Part shown: one piece after another, positions 33,820-52,720 of the stretch | Numbering within the stretch: position 1 is the stretch's first letter | Layout: the number at the start of each line of letters is the position of its first letter | Origin: Rhipidocladum racemiflorum | Taxonomy: Eukaryota; Streptophyta; Magnoliopsida; Poales; Poaceae | Length of the DNA: 64,000 nt | Direction of reading: 5' to 3' | Assembly (NCBI GenBank): GCA_036346355.1 | Contig: CM070577.1 | Coordinates: forward strand, 83,908,509 to 83,972,508 | Made by a program: the position numbers and the translations under genes | Notes under the pieces: model-generated | Seen by the model: the letters and a program-made list of their open reading frames with translations, nothing else | What the model was told of the DNA's origin: nothing | Databases searched by the model: none

Positions 33820-35210
33820 TAGGGGTGAAAACGGGTCGTATACGAACGGATATTGCTCTTCCTGTATTCTGACCCATATTTTATTCTCGAATTCGGAACC
33901 AGATACAGGCTAGCCGGATATGGATACGAAACTGGGTTATTTGGAATACGGATACAGTATGGATATGTGACCGATTTGGATCAGGAACAGATAAAGATAT
34001 ATGGATAATACACGCATAGAAATATCGAAGTAGATAAAGAAAAGTTACCAAAGGTACATGATTAATGGAGCAAATTTTCAGAGGGCTAGTTTTGGACATA
34101 GTGTACAAGTGCAAACATGAAACATCTACAAAAAGTGGAGATATGAACACAACCTAGAGCTAATTTTCCCACATCGGAAACCACTTGAATTAGAATATAT
34201 AGTTGTTAATAGCGTCAAAAGTGATCAGAGAAGAAAATTGATGTAAAATATACCAGCACAGAAACACTATTCACAATATGATATAGCATTAAAAGGGCTT
34301 AGCTTCACATTTACTCGGTCATACAAACCAACCAGCCAACCCTCACATCTCAGTATAAGAGGACATGCAGTCCATTATTCACAGCAAACAAAGACAAGAG
34401 AACCCTCATATCAAAGATTTCCCAAAACATTCAACAAACTATCTAGCTCATTCAACAAGACAACCTGGCTCATTCAACAAACTAAACAGAAAATGCCATA
34501 AAACATATAATGCACAAGCTAGTAGTTAACAAGTCAGTACATCGCATTTGTTCTTACAACCACAACCACTACAGCAACTAATATTCATTCATAGATAGAG
34601 ATGCTTGATAAGAAGGAACTAGCACTACTTAAGTCTCCAATGTAACTTCTGAAGCAACTCCATCTGACCCCATTTGTCCATAGCAAGCCTCATTGATCCT
34701 TTGAACCTATCAATGTTTGCATTGATAAACCTATCAATGTCAACTATCAAAAGGTGTGTGTGCGTGTGTGCGCGCACGTGCTTATTAGATATCACCCAAG
34801 TAAAAACATTTATCTTCACTAAACCAATCAAGAAGATATAACATGGAACAATGGCTTCATGAAGTATAACATGGAACTATTCAATGGATCATTTCAACAG
34901 TCATAAAATTACAATGTAACATGGAATATTTTAAAAATTAATAGGAACTTACAACATTACCATGTACCTGAACTCCTCAATCTCATCTTTAGCTATTTCT
35001 TCCTCATCCTACAATTTTGTTATGCCAAACAGAAAATAAACATATAAGTTAGAAACAAATACTAACTAAAGAAGTAAAGAGTGTCATACCACAATCAACG
35101 TATTCGCAATAAGGGTTTCCACAACCTCAAAATAATTAATGATAGATGCAACCTTGTTACTAGAATATGGAAATTTCAAAGAAATATACATTAGTAAATA
35201 ATAGACTTTC

Positions 35211-35552
35211 TTACACAATTATATTACGAATCGAGAAACGATATAAGCTATCACCTTTTCTGGATGTGGCTACCCAATCCTTGGTATAGATCAATGGCTC
35301 TACAATCTCAGGATCTAAGTGGCTGCGAAATGGATCAATGACACGGCCACCAGCACTAAATGCAGATTTAGAAGCAACAATTAACACTTGCATGGCCAAC
35401 ACATCACGAACAATTTGTGATAGAATAGGATATACATCTTGCTGATTTTTCCACCATGATAAAACATCAAATTTCTGATTCAATTTAGTTAGCCTTAGTG
35501 TTGGTTCTGCCATGTATTTATCCAAGTCATTTGCACCACCTTGATCAGTCAC
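35211..35552 (-). pseudogene. hAT transposase C-terminal dimerisation domain fragment
   Basis: The fragment shows DLDKYMAEP, 'FDVLSWWKNQQDVYPILSQI', 'DVLAMQV', 'SKSAFSAGGRVIDPFRSHLD' and 'LIYTKDW', the diagnostic hATC block of plant hAT transposases. The catalytic core upstream (right of 35600) is only recognisable in broken pieces up to about 35870, where an LTR starts. The gene is inactive. Confidence 0.88.
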
Positions 35553-35872
35553 ATATGTATCATATATGAAGTTGTCAATAAACTAGAAATTAGAAAGTGA
35601 TATCATATAGCAGGGTGGTGACCATCTAAAGGGTCTTCTTTGCTATTGTACTTGCTATAATAGGCCATACTAGTGTGTTAATGCTAAATCTCTTCATCTT
35701 CTGTATGGAGCATGTAGTCTCTTCGTGTTTCATTTGACGAGTAGTTAACTCCAAGTCTCCAACTATCATTATGGTTGCTCCATTAGTAACCATTTCCAAT
35801 TACTGTCTCTGATGGTAACCTAAAAAGTTTGATCTAAAAATGAAAGTGCCTTTCAAAATTCTATCCTCTTCA

Positions 35873-38701
35873 TGTAACATCCCAAAATTTACCTACAAAT
35901 AAATTATTGAGTAGCCAAAATATTCTCCTGCATTTACCTTAGATCTTTAAAATTTTCTGTATTTAAAGAAAATATTTTTTACATTTTTTAGCTGTTGTTT
36001 TTAAATTTTCATAATTTATTCAAAACTCTGCAAAGTCTAAAAATATTTTATTTAGATTCAAAATAGTCTATAACACCTCCAAAAAAGTTTTATGAATTTT
36101 AGATGTGGGATGCTATTTTTACAAAAACAAACATTGCACCTAGTATTAAACACAGTGGCGATAAAAGACTTTCTAAGAAAAATCTAGGGCTCCTAAAATC
36201 CTAAACAATTTACACAAACATCAGTACTATGCCAGGAGCATCCACAAAACTTTTTATAATTTTGGGGGCACTGCACCTATGTCTAAAAATTCAAGCAAGA
36301 ATTATGATCAAAACCAAAATTCAAATATCCCTCCTCTCTCACTGATAGCCTGGGCCCACATGTCAACCCTTTTCATCTCGCTGACATGTTGACCCCACCC
36401 GTCAGCTGCTGTCATCTCCCGTAAACCATTTTTGTTTTCCATTTTTCCTGAGTAAAGGCTTCTTTTCACTGGTGCGCCTTCTCTCTCCGCTGCTGATAGC
36501 CTAGGCCCACATGTAGGTATTTGCTCTATGGGGTTCATGGCCAAGCTTTTCCTTCCCACATTGCCTGGTCATGTCTCTTGCCTACCAGGCCATTCGGTCG
36601 CATCGCCTTGAGCTGCCCAATGCCACTGTTGTGCCACATGCGAGCCACTATCGTGCACGTGGAAATAGGTATCATAGGCATGACTGAGAGGAAGACGATG
36701 AGGAGAATTACTGTTCCTTACCTACTTAAGCTCCTCAACCATGTAATTCTCCCTCACCGTGCCATGACGAACTCATTTTGCCCAGTTGCAGTGACTCTCC
36801 CTCACTGAGCAACCCAGAATTCCATCATCATCTTGAGCCCCAGTGCGCGCTCTCTGCTGAAGCAACACCCCCTCCTAGTGATCCCTAGCCTCACATCCGA
36901 GTCACCTTGCGCCTCGTTACCTTCTCTTCAAAACCCCTCAATTGATTTCACTAATCATGCAGTGTAGCACCGACTCAGGTCTTCTTCCCCAAATCCAACT
37001 ACCACTATTGCCCAAGAAATTCCTCTCTCTCTAATGAGCCCCTGCCTTGAACATGGTCATTTTTAGCACCTCTGTGATCCCCTAAACCTTACCGTGAGGT
37101 CCTTTACACCCGTCTCCCTCCGTGCTTGGCTGCCACCATGAAGCTTGCTTCCGTCATTGCCCAACCGCTCCAGACCACCTCCGTCACCTCTAACCTCATC
37201 CTGATGATCGTGGTGAGCTCCTGTCCGTCACGAGATGCTTAATTGAGCTCAAAGTAGTAGTTTCTTCAGTTGTCACCATAGCTCTGTTTTCTACCGCAGC
37301 ATTTTATGCCGATGGCAAACCTCTGATAACCATTGATCCCTCAGCTGACCCCTATGGCTTCATCTGAGGCCCTTGGTTCTAACGTGATAACCCGGTTGGC
37401 TTGATTCACTCTCTTTTTCTCAGTTCAACACTTTCCCCAAAGGCTTTGCCATGACTCCTTCCTTTAGTTTCCGGTCTCACCTGTGCCTTTTTGCTGATGC
37501 CTTGCCATCGGCGAGCTCGGGAGTGAGCTCGACCATGGTGCCAGCTTCTCTCCCTATTTTGTCTATCTGTCAAATGGGCCCCACTTGTCAAAAACACCAT
37601 TAGCATTAAGTTAATTTAATTAATCTGGATTAAAACATATAAGTCTACGACATGTGGGTTTAATTTGGAGTAATGACTTAATTTATAGTTCAAACCAGTA
37701 TTTATAAATGAGTCATTGACATGTGGACCCCAACCACAATTCCTTTTTGAAAAATAATAAAATCCTGACATGTAGGTCCCACCTGTCAGTCTCTCCAAAA
37801 CAAAAAAATATTTTATTTACATGAAAAATGTGCTTTCAAACCAATGAGAATACACTTTCTCTGTTGCAAGACGTAATCTCTGAGAATATGCCCTCGATGT
37901 CATCACCTCTTTTCTTTTTAGGATTTTTCAGCTGATTTAAATTAAAATGCTCATAACGTTTGCATACAAACTCTACATTGAGTTAAATCAGTTTCTAATT
38001 TTTCTAAAATCATGCTCATTTTGAATCTGCAAAAATATTTGGATTTGTTCTCTGTTTGTATTTGTTTGGTTTTTATTTTTTACTTTATGATATTGTGCGT
38101 GTAGACACTGACATCCCAGAAACCCTTATCGTCGATCCTGAGCAAACCCAAGAATTTAATGAGTAAGGTAAGCACCTCCTTTGATCATATTGATCCTATT
38201 ATTTCACTTAATTTATGCTATTTTACAAGTTTATGTAGGCATGCGTGTACTTTCAGTAAAATGGCTCTATTGTGGATATCTGTAGATAGTCTTATTTGTT
38301 GCACGTACTTCTTTAATATATGACAACCTTACTATTGATGTCTATAAGATAGGGGTTAGACAATAAATGATGTTAACCTTGAGTATACTCGATTATACAT
38401 GCATATGCTTAGCCATACTTTAATATTGGAAAGAACAAATGAACTGATAAAACATTTGTCCGGGAATGAGAATGTTGACATGATGTACCAGAGGGGTTAT
38501 CTTTGTTATTTTAGATAAAATTCAAAATTGAAAACTAAGTTTGGACGAGGACGAGTTATGTGTATTATCTGTAAAGTGCGAGGGATGTACTTCCACTTAG
38601 TGTTGTGAGAGTTCTCACCTGGGTCGATTAAAGACCAAACCTAGTGTTGTAAAATCCAAGATATCCGTGCAACCATAAATACTATTTATGGGGTGACCCT
38701 A
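35873..38701 (+). repeat. Long LTR-like sequence, truncated at its 3' side
   Basis: It starts TGTAACATCCCAAAATTTACC and has the same opening as 38702. It contains 'ccacatgtcaacc' and 'catgttgaccccaccc' blocks repeated in diverged form at 55850-56590. It stops without a CA terminus exactly where the next TGTAACATCCC begins, so a second element inserted into it or recombined with it. Short ORFs (for example near 36521) have no recognisable domain. Confidence 0.6.
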
Positions 38702-40771
38702 TGTAACATCCCAATTTTTCTCATTTGATTTTGCTTTAAGTATTTTGAATTTTTCATAATTTTCTTATTAATTAAAGATTAATTAGGAATTTTTTGATTA
38801 AAAAAGATTTAAACTGATTATTATTTAAGTAAAGATTAAAGATTTTACGGAAATTTTCCAAAGTTGTTTACTATTTATTTGAAGCCATTTGCATTTTGTC
38901 ATTTCTAAAAAGAAAAATGTAAATGAAATTCCGGTTTTGGGTTTTGGGCCAAAACGCTATCGTCACAGCCAGTTCGGCCCAGCTAGGCTGCGTCACGCCA
39001 TCCTAGCCTGTGTCGCGCTTGTGCCACTGACAAGTGGGGCCCCTACCTGTTAGGGCTACCCTCTTCGTGTCTAAGCTGGCTTCTGCGCATCGCCCATATC
39101 CGCCACGAACATCTCTGTCCCATGTGAGACACGGATGCCTAGGGCAATAAAAGCCGCGCCTCGTGATCGCCACCTATTAGTCGTCTATGGTGATCCTCAA
39201 AGGTTGTGCCCTACCTCCACATGCTTGTCGTCCCGTGTTCTCTTTGGTATGTGTGCGATATCATTGAGAGCATTGCTATAGGACGCTGTCGCTGTGAAGC
39301 CCGCACTGCTGCCGCTGGAGTGCCTTGAAGCCCACAACATCTGCTTCGCCAGCATCGCCATGACGAGAGCTTTCTAATGGTACCACCCGGGGGTCGTTGG
39401 CTCGCTGTGACCATCGGGCCATGCACACCGCCGCGGTGATGTGGAGCATCTGTTGTGCGATGCATGTTCGCTAATGTCAGCATGAGTCACTGACATGTGG
39501 GGCCTACATGTCAGCCTCTCTACATGTTATTTTTCAAAAATATTTAAATTGGAAAAATAAAATCAGCAAGAGGTTGTCTGCCAAGGTGGGTATGTATGAC
39601 ATTTGTGTTGAGGATTCGGTGTGAATAGCTTAATATGGTTTCTGAGAGTAATTGGAAGTTTTGCCTTGATTAGTTAAGGACTTAACTTTGCAAGCCATTA
39701 AATTGAGCTAATCATACAACCACATATCTGTTATGGGCCAGACCTAACTCGGTAAGTTACCGAATCTTGACATATGATATCTCAAGAGGATAACCAAGCT
39801 GTGTGCACGATTGGAAAAGGTGTGTGTAGTAGTTGCTCCACATCTTAAACATTGATTATTCCTATTCCAACGATGAGCCACTTATTCTTCTACTCTGTGT
39901 GGGGGATAGTGAGATCTGGCTTATCGGGAGAGTCTATATTCGGATAGAGTTTCCGAAAGGTTTTGCTATGATCTTCTTAGTCGCATGTCAATGGGTACGT
40001 GTTATTGCATAATCTTATAAGATAATCATATCTTGTGGCCAAAGTGTATAATCTCTACAGAGTGTCGATCTATTCGAGTAGCCATGTCCACGATTTGGAC
40101 AATACTCGAGAATTTCATTCAAGGATTAGATTTTACTAAATAAAACTTGAAAAGAGAGGCTGTGTGCCAATGGGAGTAATGGAATTTGGTTTACGTTGTA
40201 TGCCAGTTTACTTTGAGAAATATCTAATAAATTTATTATTGTTGTTATTTATTTTATTATTATTTCAAGCTATTTATTGTATTCTAATGAAAATACTGCT
40301 TTATTGCAAAATAGCTATTTTAGCTATACTTTTGGAGTAAGTTTTCCATGTAATTATAATAGACTTGGATTTTGTGCATAACTTGTTGAGTGCTTTATGT
40401 ACTCACCCTTGCCACAATAAATCTATCAGTTGAAAAGGAGTCTACACCTGCTTTAAAGGGAGAATTCTACGAAGAGGCGAATTACTAGGAGTCGAACCTT
40501 GTCAGATGCTTGTGACATATTTATGGGTTTTCATCGAAGTTTTTCGTTCCGCTGCTATTTATTTTGAGTTTAAGTATGTGAGGCCTAGTAAGTGTAAAGT
40601 TGATCTTAAGATTTTTCAAAAACCTTTTATTCAATAAATATAGACTTTTATTATCTTTCTATTGTGTATGATTGTGACATTACATCTATGTTACCACTGT
40701 GTGCACTAGCGTGATTTTGAAATAGTGCATTATACACAAATGGTCCGAATTTGCATATTCGGATCTTGACA
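38702..40771 (+). repeat. LTR, 2.07 kb, followed by an initiator-tRNA PBS
   Basis: It starts TGTAACATCCC and ends TCTTGACA. A TGGTATCAGAGCC primer binding site follows at 40776-40788, the usual grass gypsy arrangement. It is therefore a 5' LTR in + orientation. Its partner 3' LTR was not found in the window, so the element is truncated. Confidence 0.7.
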
Positions 40772-41225
40772 GATGTGGTATCAGAGCCATACTAACTGTA
40801 GGTCTTGACCCTAGATAAACTGATGGTTTTTTAGGACCATCAAAATTATTTTCTAATGAGAAAATTAACTCGTAAAGATTAATAAGTTCTTATCTTATCT
40901 TTATTACTCTTTCCCTTTGCTAATTTTTTTTTCTTTCTCTGTTGGTTTAGGTCGAAATCTTACCCTAAGTTGTCTTTAATAGATGATGATGTTTCACCCT
41001 TATGGAGAACGCACTGATGATTATGCTACTGAATTGTGGAGATTTTTATAAGTACTTGGTGGTTACGAGAGGCCGCTTTACAAGGGAACCTGCTAGGAGG
41101 TGAACGGTAAAGGCTATGGTGTGGTGTGTAAGATTATCATCTATACCATGGAGGAGAAGGCTAAGGCCAGCCGTTCTATGCACCTACCATTCTATGCACC
41201 TAGAGATCATCATGCTGGTTAACTT
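40772..41225 (+). mobile_element. Truncated gypsy leader after the PBS
   Basis: The PBS is followed by an AT-rich leader and a short degenerate segment around 40980-41220 that may be the gag start. It contains stops and no reliable domain. The sequence then returns to the hAT-like terminal region near 41250-41580. Confidence 0.5.
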
Positions 41226-41752
41226 AGTGATTAAAAGAACTTAGCTTCTCATTTTTACTGAAACGCGGAAATCATATAGGAATCAGTTCAATCCTCACAT
41301 AAGTCGGGGAAAAAAATCTCACATTTCAGATAGGGCCTAGAACGGCAATTCAATTCGACGATGAAAACCACAGACGCACCGCAACCGTGAATGGAGAGTT
41401 GAATTAAGCTAGCACAGCAAGTTATAGAACCAGAAAAGTTTGGAGAACGATCATTGCATGTCATTTCAATTGGAGCTGAAGAGGACCACGAGCAAATACA
41501 CCGGAGGTCATACAATACAAGGATTGGGTTCTGGGTTCTGTTCGATAATTCGGTTTCGATTTAAAAATGCCCACCCCTAACCATCACAATGCTAGATACA
41601 ACATCTGGGGTTTGAATATTGAATAGTGCTCCCCAGATGGTCTCTTGCTAATGCTTGTTTATAGATGCAGATAGTTCCATACTTGAAACTCAAAACTAAC
41701 TTGCAGATTACTACATCTGACAGTGTACACACTTGCGACACCCAACAATGAG

Positions 41753-41947
41753 CTACTTGACCATACTTTTGTAGCCACCAGCTTGGAGAACAGATCGATT
41801 AACAGCATCAGTCAGGTCAGTAACAGTCCCTTGTTGCCAGTGCCCCAAAAGTTTTCCAGTTTCCACTGTACTCCTACCCATCCGAACCCGTGTAATCTTC
41901 TGTACCTGATCTTTTAGTTCTTGAACTAGGAAGAAACGTGAACACAA
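41753..41947 (-). other. Unrecognised exon-like open frame downstream of the MAPK gene
   Basis: A 64-codon minus-strand frame contains 'KITRVRMGRSTVETGKLLG' and ends 'GGYKSMVK' with a TAG stop at 41753. The residue composition is more protein-like than neighbouring spurious frames. I do not recognise the family. It may be the 3' exon of an otherwise lost gene, a captured fragment, or simply part of the MAPK 3' region displaced by the solo LTR at 42000. Confidence 0.3.
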
Positions 41948-41999
41948 GCAGCGTAACGAAGGACTTCGAATACAGTTCTACGGTCCTTCATAAAGTAAG

Positions 42000-42655
42000 T
42001 GTCAGAAATAAGGCCCAAGTGGCCCATTTATCTCTAATGCCAAAGCTACAAAGAATAGTACCATATTGCTAATTGAGAGAGGAGAATACCAATTTAAAAG
42101 GGAGAGCTCCCACCATGCCTCGTAATAAGACAGATGGAGGGTGAGGAGCACGGCTAAAGTCACACACACGCGCATTTGAATTAAAATCCTGCTTACTAGC
42201 ATTTAAATGACCGTTACTGGTGCGAGACTATAAAATCTGGAGACGTCCAGACTAAAGAAGTTTTTTGTTCTAGTACTCGCGTTCATCCATTGTGATCTGT
42301 GTTGCGTCTTCGTGCTACGTTCTTCACCGACGTTCCTCGGCGTGCACCGCAAGGCAGGGGCCGCGAGAACCTGCACGAAGGTGGCAATAAGGTTTCTGGA
42401 CAGCGCCGCTCGAGCTTCCTCTGCGTCGACTACTTTCTCTACAATCGGTCGCTACTACGCTGCTTCCATTTCTTCATCAAGCCCATCGTAAGAATTCTTC
42501 CTTCTGTTCATCACTTTCCAGAAAATATGTGGTATTTTATAGATCTACTTTTTAGAAATATATGGTATCTTCTGTCTAGCTTGTTGTGTTTGATTATTTT
42601 GGAATTATGTTTTATATTCAAATCTGAAATCAAAATAATACCTAGATGTTCAACA
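42000..42655 (+). mobile_element. Solo LTR, 656 bp, TSD GTAAG, next to the MAPK stop
   Basis: It starts TGTCAGAAATAAGGCCC and ends AGATGTTCAACA. GTAAG repeats at 41995-41999 and 42656-42660. A TATA-like 'ctataaaatctgg' at about 42228 is followed by a GC-rich transcribed-type region, as in copia LTRs. It points away from the window's left side and toward the convergent MAPK gene, whose stop codon lies 136 bp beyond. Confidence 0.88.
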
Positions 42656-42790
42656 GTAAGCACCCCGACAAATATATTAGTCTGCACAGAACAACACGTT
42701 TGAATGTGTGTAAGAATGTACTAATTAGAATTAAGTAAACCCATGCTGATGCCAACGACAGGTGAAGGCTCGCTGGCGCGCTGCAGAGAT

Positions 42791-49227
<6,437 letters not shown>

Positions 49228-49560
49228 CCTCCCAGCCGATCTGTAGAACCACCCAAGAGAGGACAGGATCTTTGGGGGCAAGCGAGCAAGAAAGGCAGGA
49301 TCTTTAAGGCTGATCCAGCAAGAAAGGGGGCAAGAAAGCAGCTCACGCGCACAAGAAGGAAAGCTGGAAGCGGTCAGGAAGGAAGGATGCGGCCAAGGAA
49401 TCCAGCTGTGTTCTTGCAAAGCTCAACGCCACATAGTGAAAGAGAGAGATGGTGGCATGGTAGCTGAGGAGTCGAGAATCAGGAGAGAGAGAGACCACCA
49501 GTGGCCTCAACTTTTCCAATTTATTTTGGGATTTCTTTAATTTTGCAAGATTATTTATTT
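49228..49560 (-). promoter_or_regulatory. Likely MAPK 5' UTR and promoter region
   Basis: Sequence upstream of the kinase start (minus strand) is purine/pyrimidine-skewed with GAGAGA tracts near 49440 and 49480, common in grass 5' leaders. No clear TATA box was fixed. Confidence 0.4.
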
Positions 49561-49939
49561 TTCTTTTACATTTTCTCATGGTTTGTTTGGTTTGGAGGCG
49601 CCAGGGGAACCACCTGGTACTGTCCCCATTTTATATTTGACTAGGTGAGGATGATCTACAGGAATTAGCGGAGTGATCCTGCAAAGAGAGTGCTAAACAA
49701 AAATCAATTTTTGGATTTTCGGGAGGACTGGCTGTAATTTTCAAATTTACGGGGGACGTTGCGAGAAAAAAAAAACATTTTTAGAAATGCAAAAAGTGCA
49801 GAAAGAATAAATTTCTAGAATTTTTGGGGGTTTACATGTAGTTTTTGAATTGTCAGGCCTTTGCGCACGAAAGCATTTCCAGAAAGGGAAAAACGTGAAA
49901 AAAAAAATCAAATTTCGGTGTTATGGGGGGGCATTTTTT

Positions 49940-50110
49940 CAAAAAAAAACTAGTGCACGGCCGACACGTGTTTCCGACAAGCGCGGGCACCATGCATCAA
50001 GCGGGAAAAAATAGTGCATGGGGGATCGAACGCGTGACCGGCAGGCTGAGAGCGAGGTGTGCTACCAACTACCGTTGCGCCACACAACCCCTTCGTCTGA
50101 GAGGTGACAA
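49940..50110 (-). mobile_element. tRNA-derived SINE-like sequence
   Basis: On the minus strand an A-box-like TGGCGCAACGG (50072-50082) is followed after about 40 bp by a B-box-like CGTTCGATCCC (about 50022-50035), the spacing of an RNA polymerase III promoter. A T-run ends the unit near 49941-49949. The body does not fold as a complete tRNA, so a SINE is preferred to a tRNA gene. It lies directly beside Helitron-like ends. Confidence 0.5.
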
Positions 50111-50231
50111 AATACTTGAGCCGCATCATTCGAGGGGCAAAGCAGATGATGTGGCCACGTCCGGAGTGAACGTGTCGGCGAAATTAACGTGGAGGCCAAA
50201 ATCCCCCCGGGTTTAGTATAATAGATAGATA

Positions 50232-50275
50232 CTAGGCGTGGATGCGCAGCGTCACGCCGCGCGAGGGCGATTTCC
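50232..50275 (-). mobile_element. Helitron-like 3' terminus
   Basis: On the minus strand a GC-rich hairpin (GCGCGGCGTGACGCTGCGC) is followed by CTAG then T, the classic Helitron 3' end. Immediately on the other side (50200-50228) the minus strand reads TCTATTATACTAAACC, resembling a Helitron 5' end, so two elements may abut. Confidence 0.5.
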
Positions 50276-50700
50276 TAGAATCTTAGGACTTTTGGGGGTC
50301 TTTGAGGGGAAAAAATCAATTTTAGAAGTTTCAGAAGGCTTTTTGTGAAAAAAACATATCTGGATGTAATATCAGAACGCGAGTGTGATTTGTCGAAATC
50401 ACAGAGTCATTTTGCAAAAAGGTGAAAAAAAACCAATTTATGGAATTTTAGGAGCCTCGATATATTTTTTCAAAATTTGGGGGGCCATTGTGCAAAACAA
50501 AATTTTGAATGCAAAAAACCATCAATTTATTTAGACATTGGTTTTTTTAGCATTTAAGCTAGAGAAAAAATCTAAACAAACATTATCTAAGTAATGTTAG
50601 ACAGTGGTTATGTATTCGAGTCGATGTGTCACAATAGTTCTTTGTATTTTGTAAAATGGCATTTGTACGTCGGATTGTCGGGCAATGCTTTTCTTTCCTC
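50276..50700. other. AT-rich Helitron-like interior without genes
   Basis: Runs of 'gggggtctttg', 'ttttgcaaaa' and 'atcaatttatgg' resemble degraded non-autonomous Helitron interiors. No coding frame was recognised. Confidence 0.35.
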
Positions 50701-51774
50701 TTACATGTATCATGTTTAAAAATTAACATGGTATAGTATCAATTTAATTCCTAAGAGACGCAATAAAAATAGGAAGGTAAACAGTACGTCTACAACATGA
50801 TAACTAGCAACCAACAAAAATTCAAAGAATACATAACATGCTAGTGGAAAAGACGCACCTACACATGCTAGATAGATCAATTGATACACAGATGTTAACA
50901 ATACTATCATAGCAGTATGTATTTTCATCAAATTTGATCACAAAATAAGGATCACTTGGACCAATAACCAATTGGTTCGAAACACTTACAGAGGGCTTGA
51001 TGAAGAATGGGAAGTCGTGAAAGAGCAACACACGTCGATCGAAGACGAACTCGAGCAGTTGTGCGTCGAAGAGTGCTTCCCATAAACCTAATCGCCAGCC
51101 TCCGTGCAGGTCGTCAAGTGGGCAGCGGCGGATTGGAGACACTGCTCTCCCTCGCGTCCGTTGCACGACGGACAAAGGGACGGAATGACTCGGAAAGCAG
51201 CAGGCGCCGGACGAAGCAGGGATCACGGGAGAAAGATGAGATTGGTTTTTATGTCGCTTCTTCTTTCTCTCGACCGGGGACGTCTCCCCTTAAGAAAGCG
51301 TGAATCCTCAAAACCACCTCTCGATCACGCAGATCAACTACCACGATTCCAGGAACCACCCCCTGGAATCTCGCATTGTGGACTAACGGACTAACCGCAC
51401 GTGAATGCGCATCTGCGCGGGTCTGCGACGCCACATCAGCAGCTGAGGTGTAAGGTGATGTGGCATAATCGGTACACGTGGCAAAAGGCTAAGTACACTT
51501 AGCATGTCTCGCTCCCGGTCACGTGTCGTCGCAAGTCACACGATAAAACGCGCGATATATGCGCGCGTGCTTGTGTGTGTGAACATAGCCTTGCCACACC
51601 AAATATATGTACCTCCAGCCTTGCCACCAACTTATACTAGAGTCTATGCATGAACTCCCCTTATAAGTTGGTTCCACTCCATCTAGCTAAGCAATATAAT
51701 ATTAAAGTCCCATACCCTCAACTCAACAGCCTTTTAATTTCTTCCATTGAATTAATTTTGAATTAATTCCAACA
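50700..51774 (-). repeat. Copia-type LTR (solo or truncated)
   Basis: On the minus strand it starts TGTTGGAATTAATTC, a common copia LTR opening. A GC-rich transcribed-like middle and an AT-rich tail follow. The far end and a PBS were not found, so the left border is approximate. Confidence 0.5.
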
Positions 51775-52146
51775 AATCAAAGGGAGGATTTGGGTTTGGT
51801 ATGTGGGAGAAAATGGGGAAGAACAAAATGGGTCTTTACTCTCTATCTGTTGCTGAGTTGTTTGGGTGAGAGCATGGGGTTGGAAACTTGGAATATCTAG
51901 GTTCTTTTAATAGGATTATACGGTTTTTTTTAATCGTAAACAGTAGGAGAGGTTATTTTGTGCAAAACTTTATGAAAAAGAGAGTTAAGAAAGTTACATA
52001 CCTCGAGAGAGAATTACAAACATGAACAGGCGAGGGAAGAAGAAGTGAAGGAGGTGAACACTAGTACAAAACATTTGGGTTTAAGCAGAGAAGTTGAAAA
52101 AGGAGTTTTAACCCCGACCAGTTAATTCTCCCAAAGTAGGCTCGGC
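51775..52146. other. AT-rich unannotated stretch
   Basis: No coding frame or terminal structure was recognised between the copia LTR and the 287 bp tandem repeat. Confidence 0.4.
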
Positions 52147-52720
52147 TTATTATAGCTCGGAGGATTGCCGGCCGAAGGACCTCCCCACGTCACCTCCTGT
52201 CAATTTTCCGCAAAACTCCCTACATTTTCCCAAATCGCGAATAGGTTCTTACAAATTACCAAAAGGTCCTTTGCAATTTTTTGTGAGGGGAAGAAAATTG
52301 CGCCGATATTACGTTCAAGTCCCCCGTTCGTTAATTTGACAGAAAAAGCTCCCGTTAAATACAAATCGCAAATGAGCCTTTTTCTAATTATTCAGGATAG
52401 CGGTCAGGTCCAAAAAAATTACGAATATTCCCTCTATTATAGCTCGGAGGATTGCCGGCCGAAGGACCTCCCCACGTCACCTCCTGTCAATTTTCCGCAA
52501 AACTCCCTACATTTTCCCAAATCGCGAATAGGTTCTTACAAATTACCAAAAGGTCCTTTGCAATTTTTTGTGAGGGGAAGAAAATTGCGCCGATATTACG
52601 TTCAAGTTCCCCGTTCGTTAATTTGACAGAAAAAGCTCCCGTTAAATACAAATCGCAAATGAGCCCTTTTCTAATTATTCAGGATAGCGGTCAGGTCCAA
52701 AAAAATTACGAACAGGTCCC
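52147..52720 (+). repeat. 287 bp tandem duplication
   Basis: Two near-identical copies begin 'ttatagctcggaggattg' at about 52151 and 52438. Each yields the same translated frame, but the product has no recognisable domain. The unit starts TC(T)ATTATAGCTCGG, which fits a Helitron 5' end, so the repeat may be a tandem duplication of a Helitron head. Confidence 0.85.

Larger units (their letters stand above)
33820..41580 (-). mobile_element. hAT-like element remnant, invaded by LTR elements
   Basis: The left end TAGGGGTGAAAACGGG and the right end, whose reverse complement is TAGGGGTGGGCATTTTT, are hAT-style termini. A hAT transposase C-terminus lies inside on the minus strand near the left end. 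No matching 8 bp target duplication was seen, so the two ends may come from different copies or the flank was deleted. Sequence from about 35873 to 41220 belongs to later LTR insertions. The span 33820-35210 is AT-rich non-coding sequence with a GT microsatellite near 34755. Confidence 0.55.

Noticed and set aside
50020..50082. Possible tRNA gene
   Set aside because: A- and B-box-like words are present, but no cloverleaf with acceptor and anticodon stems could be formed, so a SINE-like label is safer.
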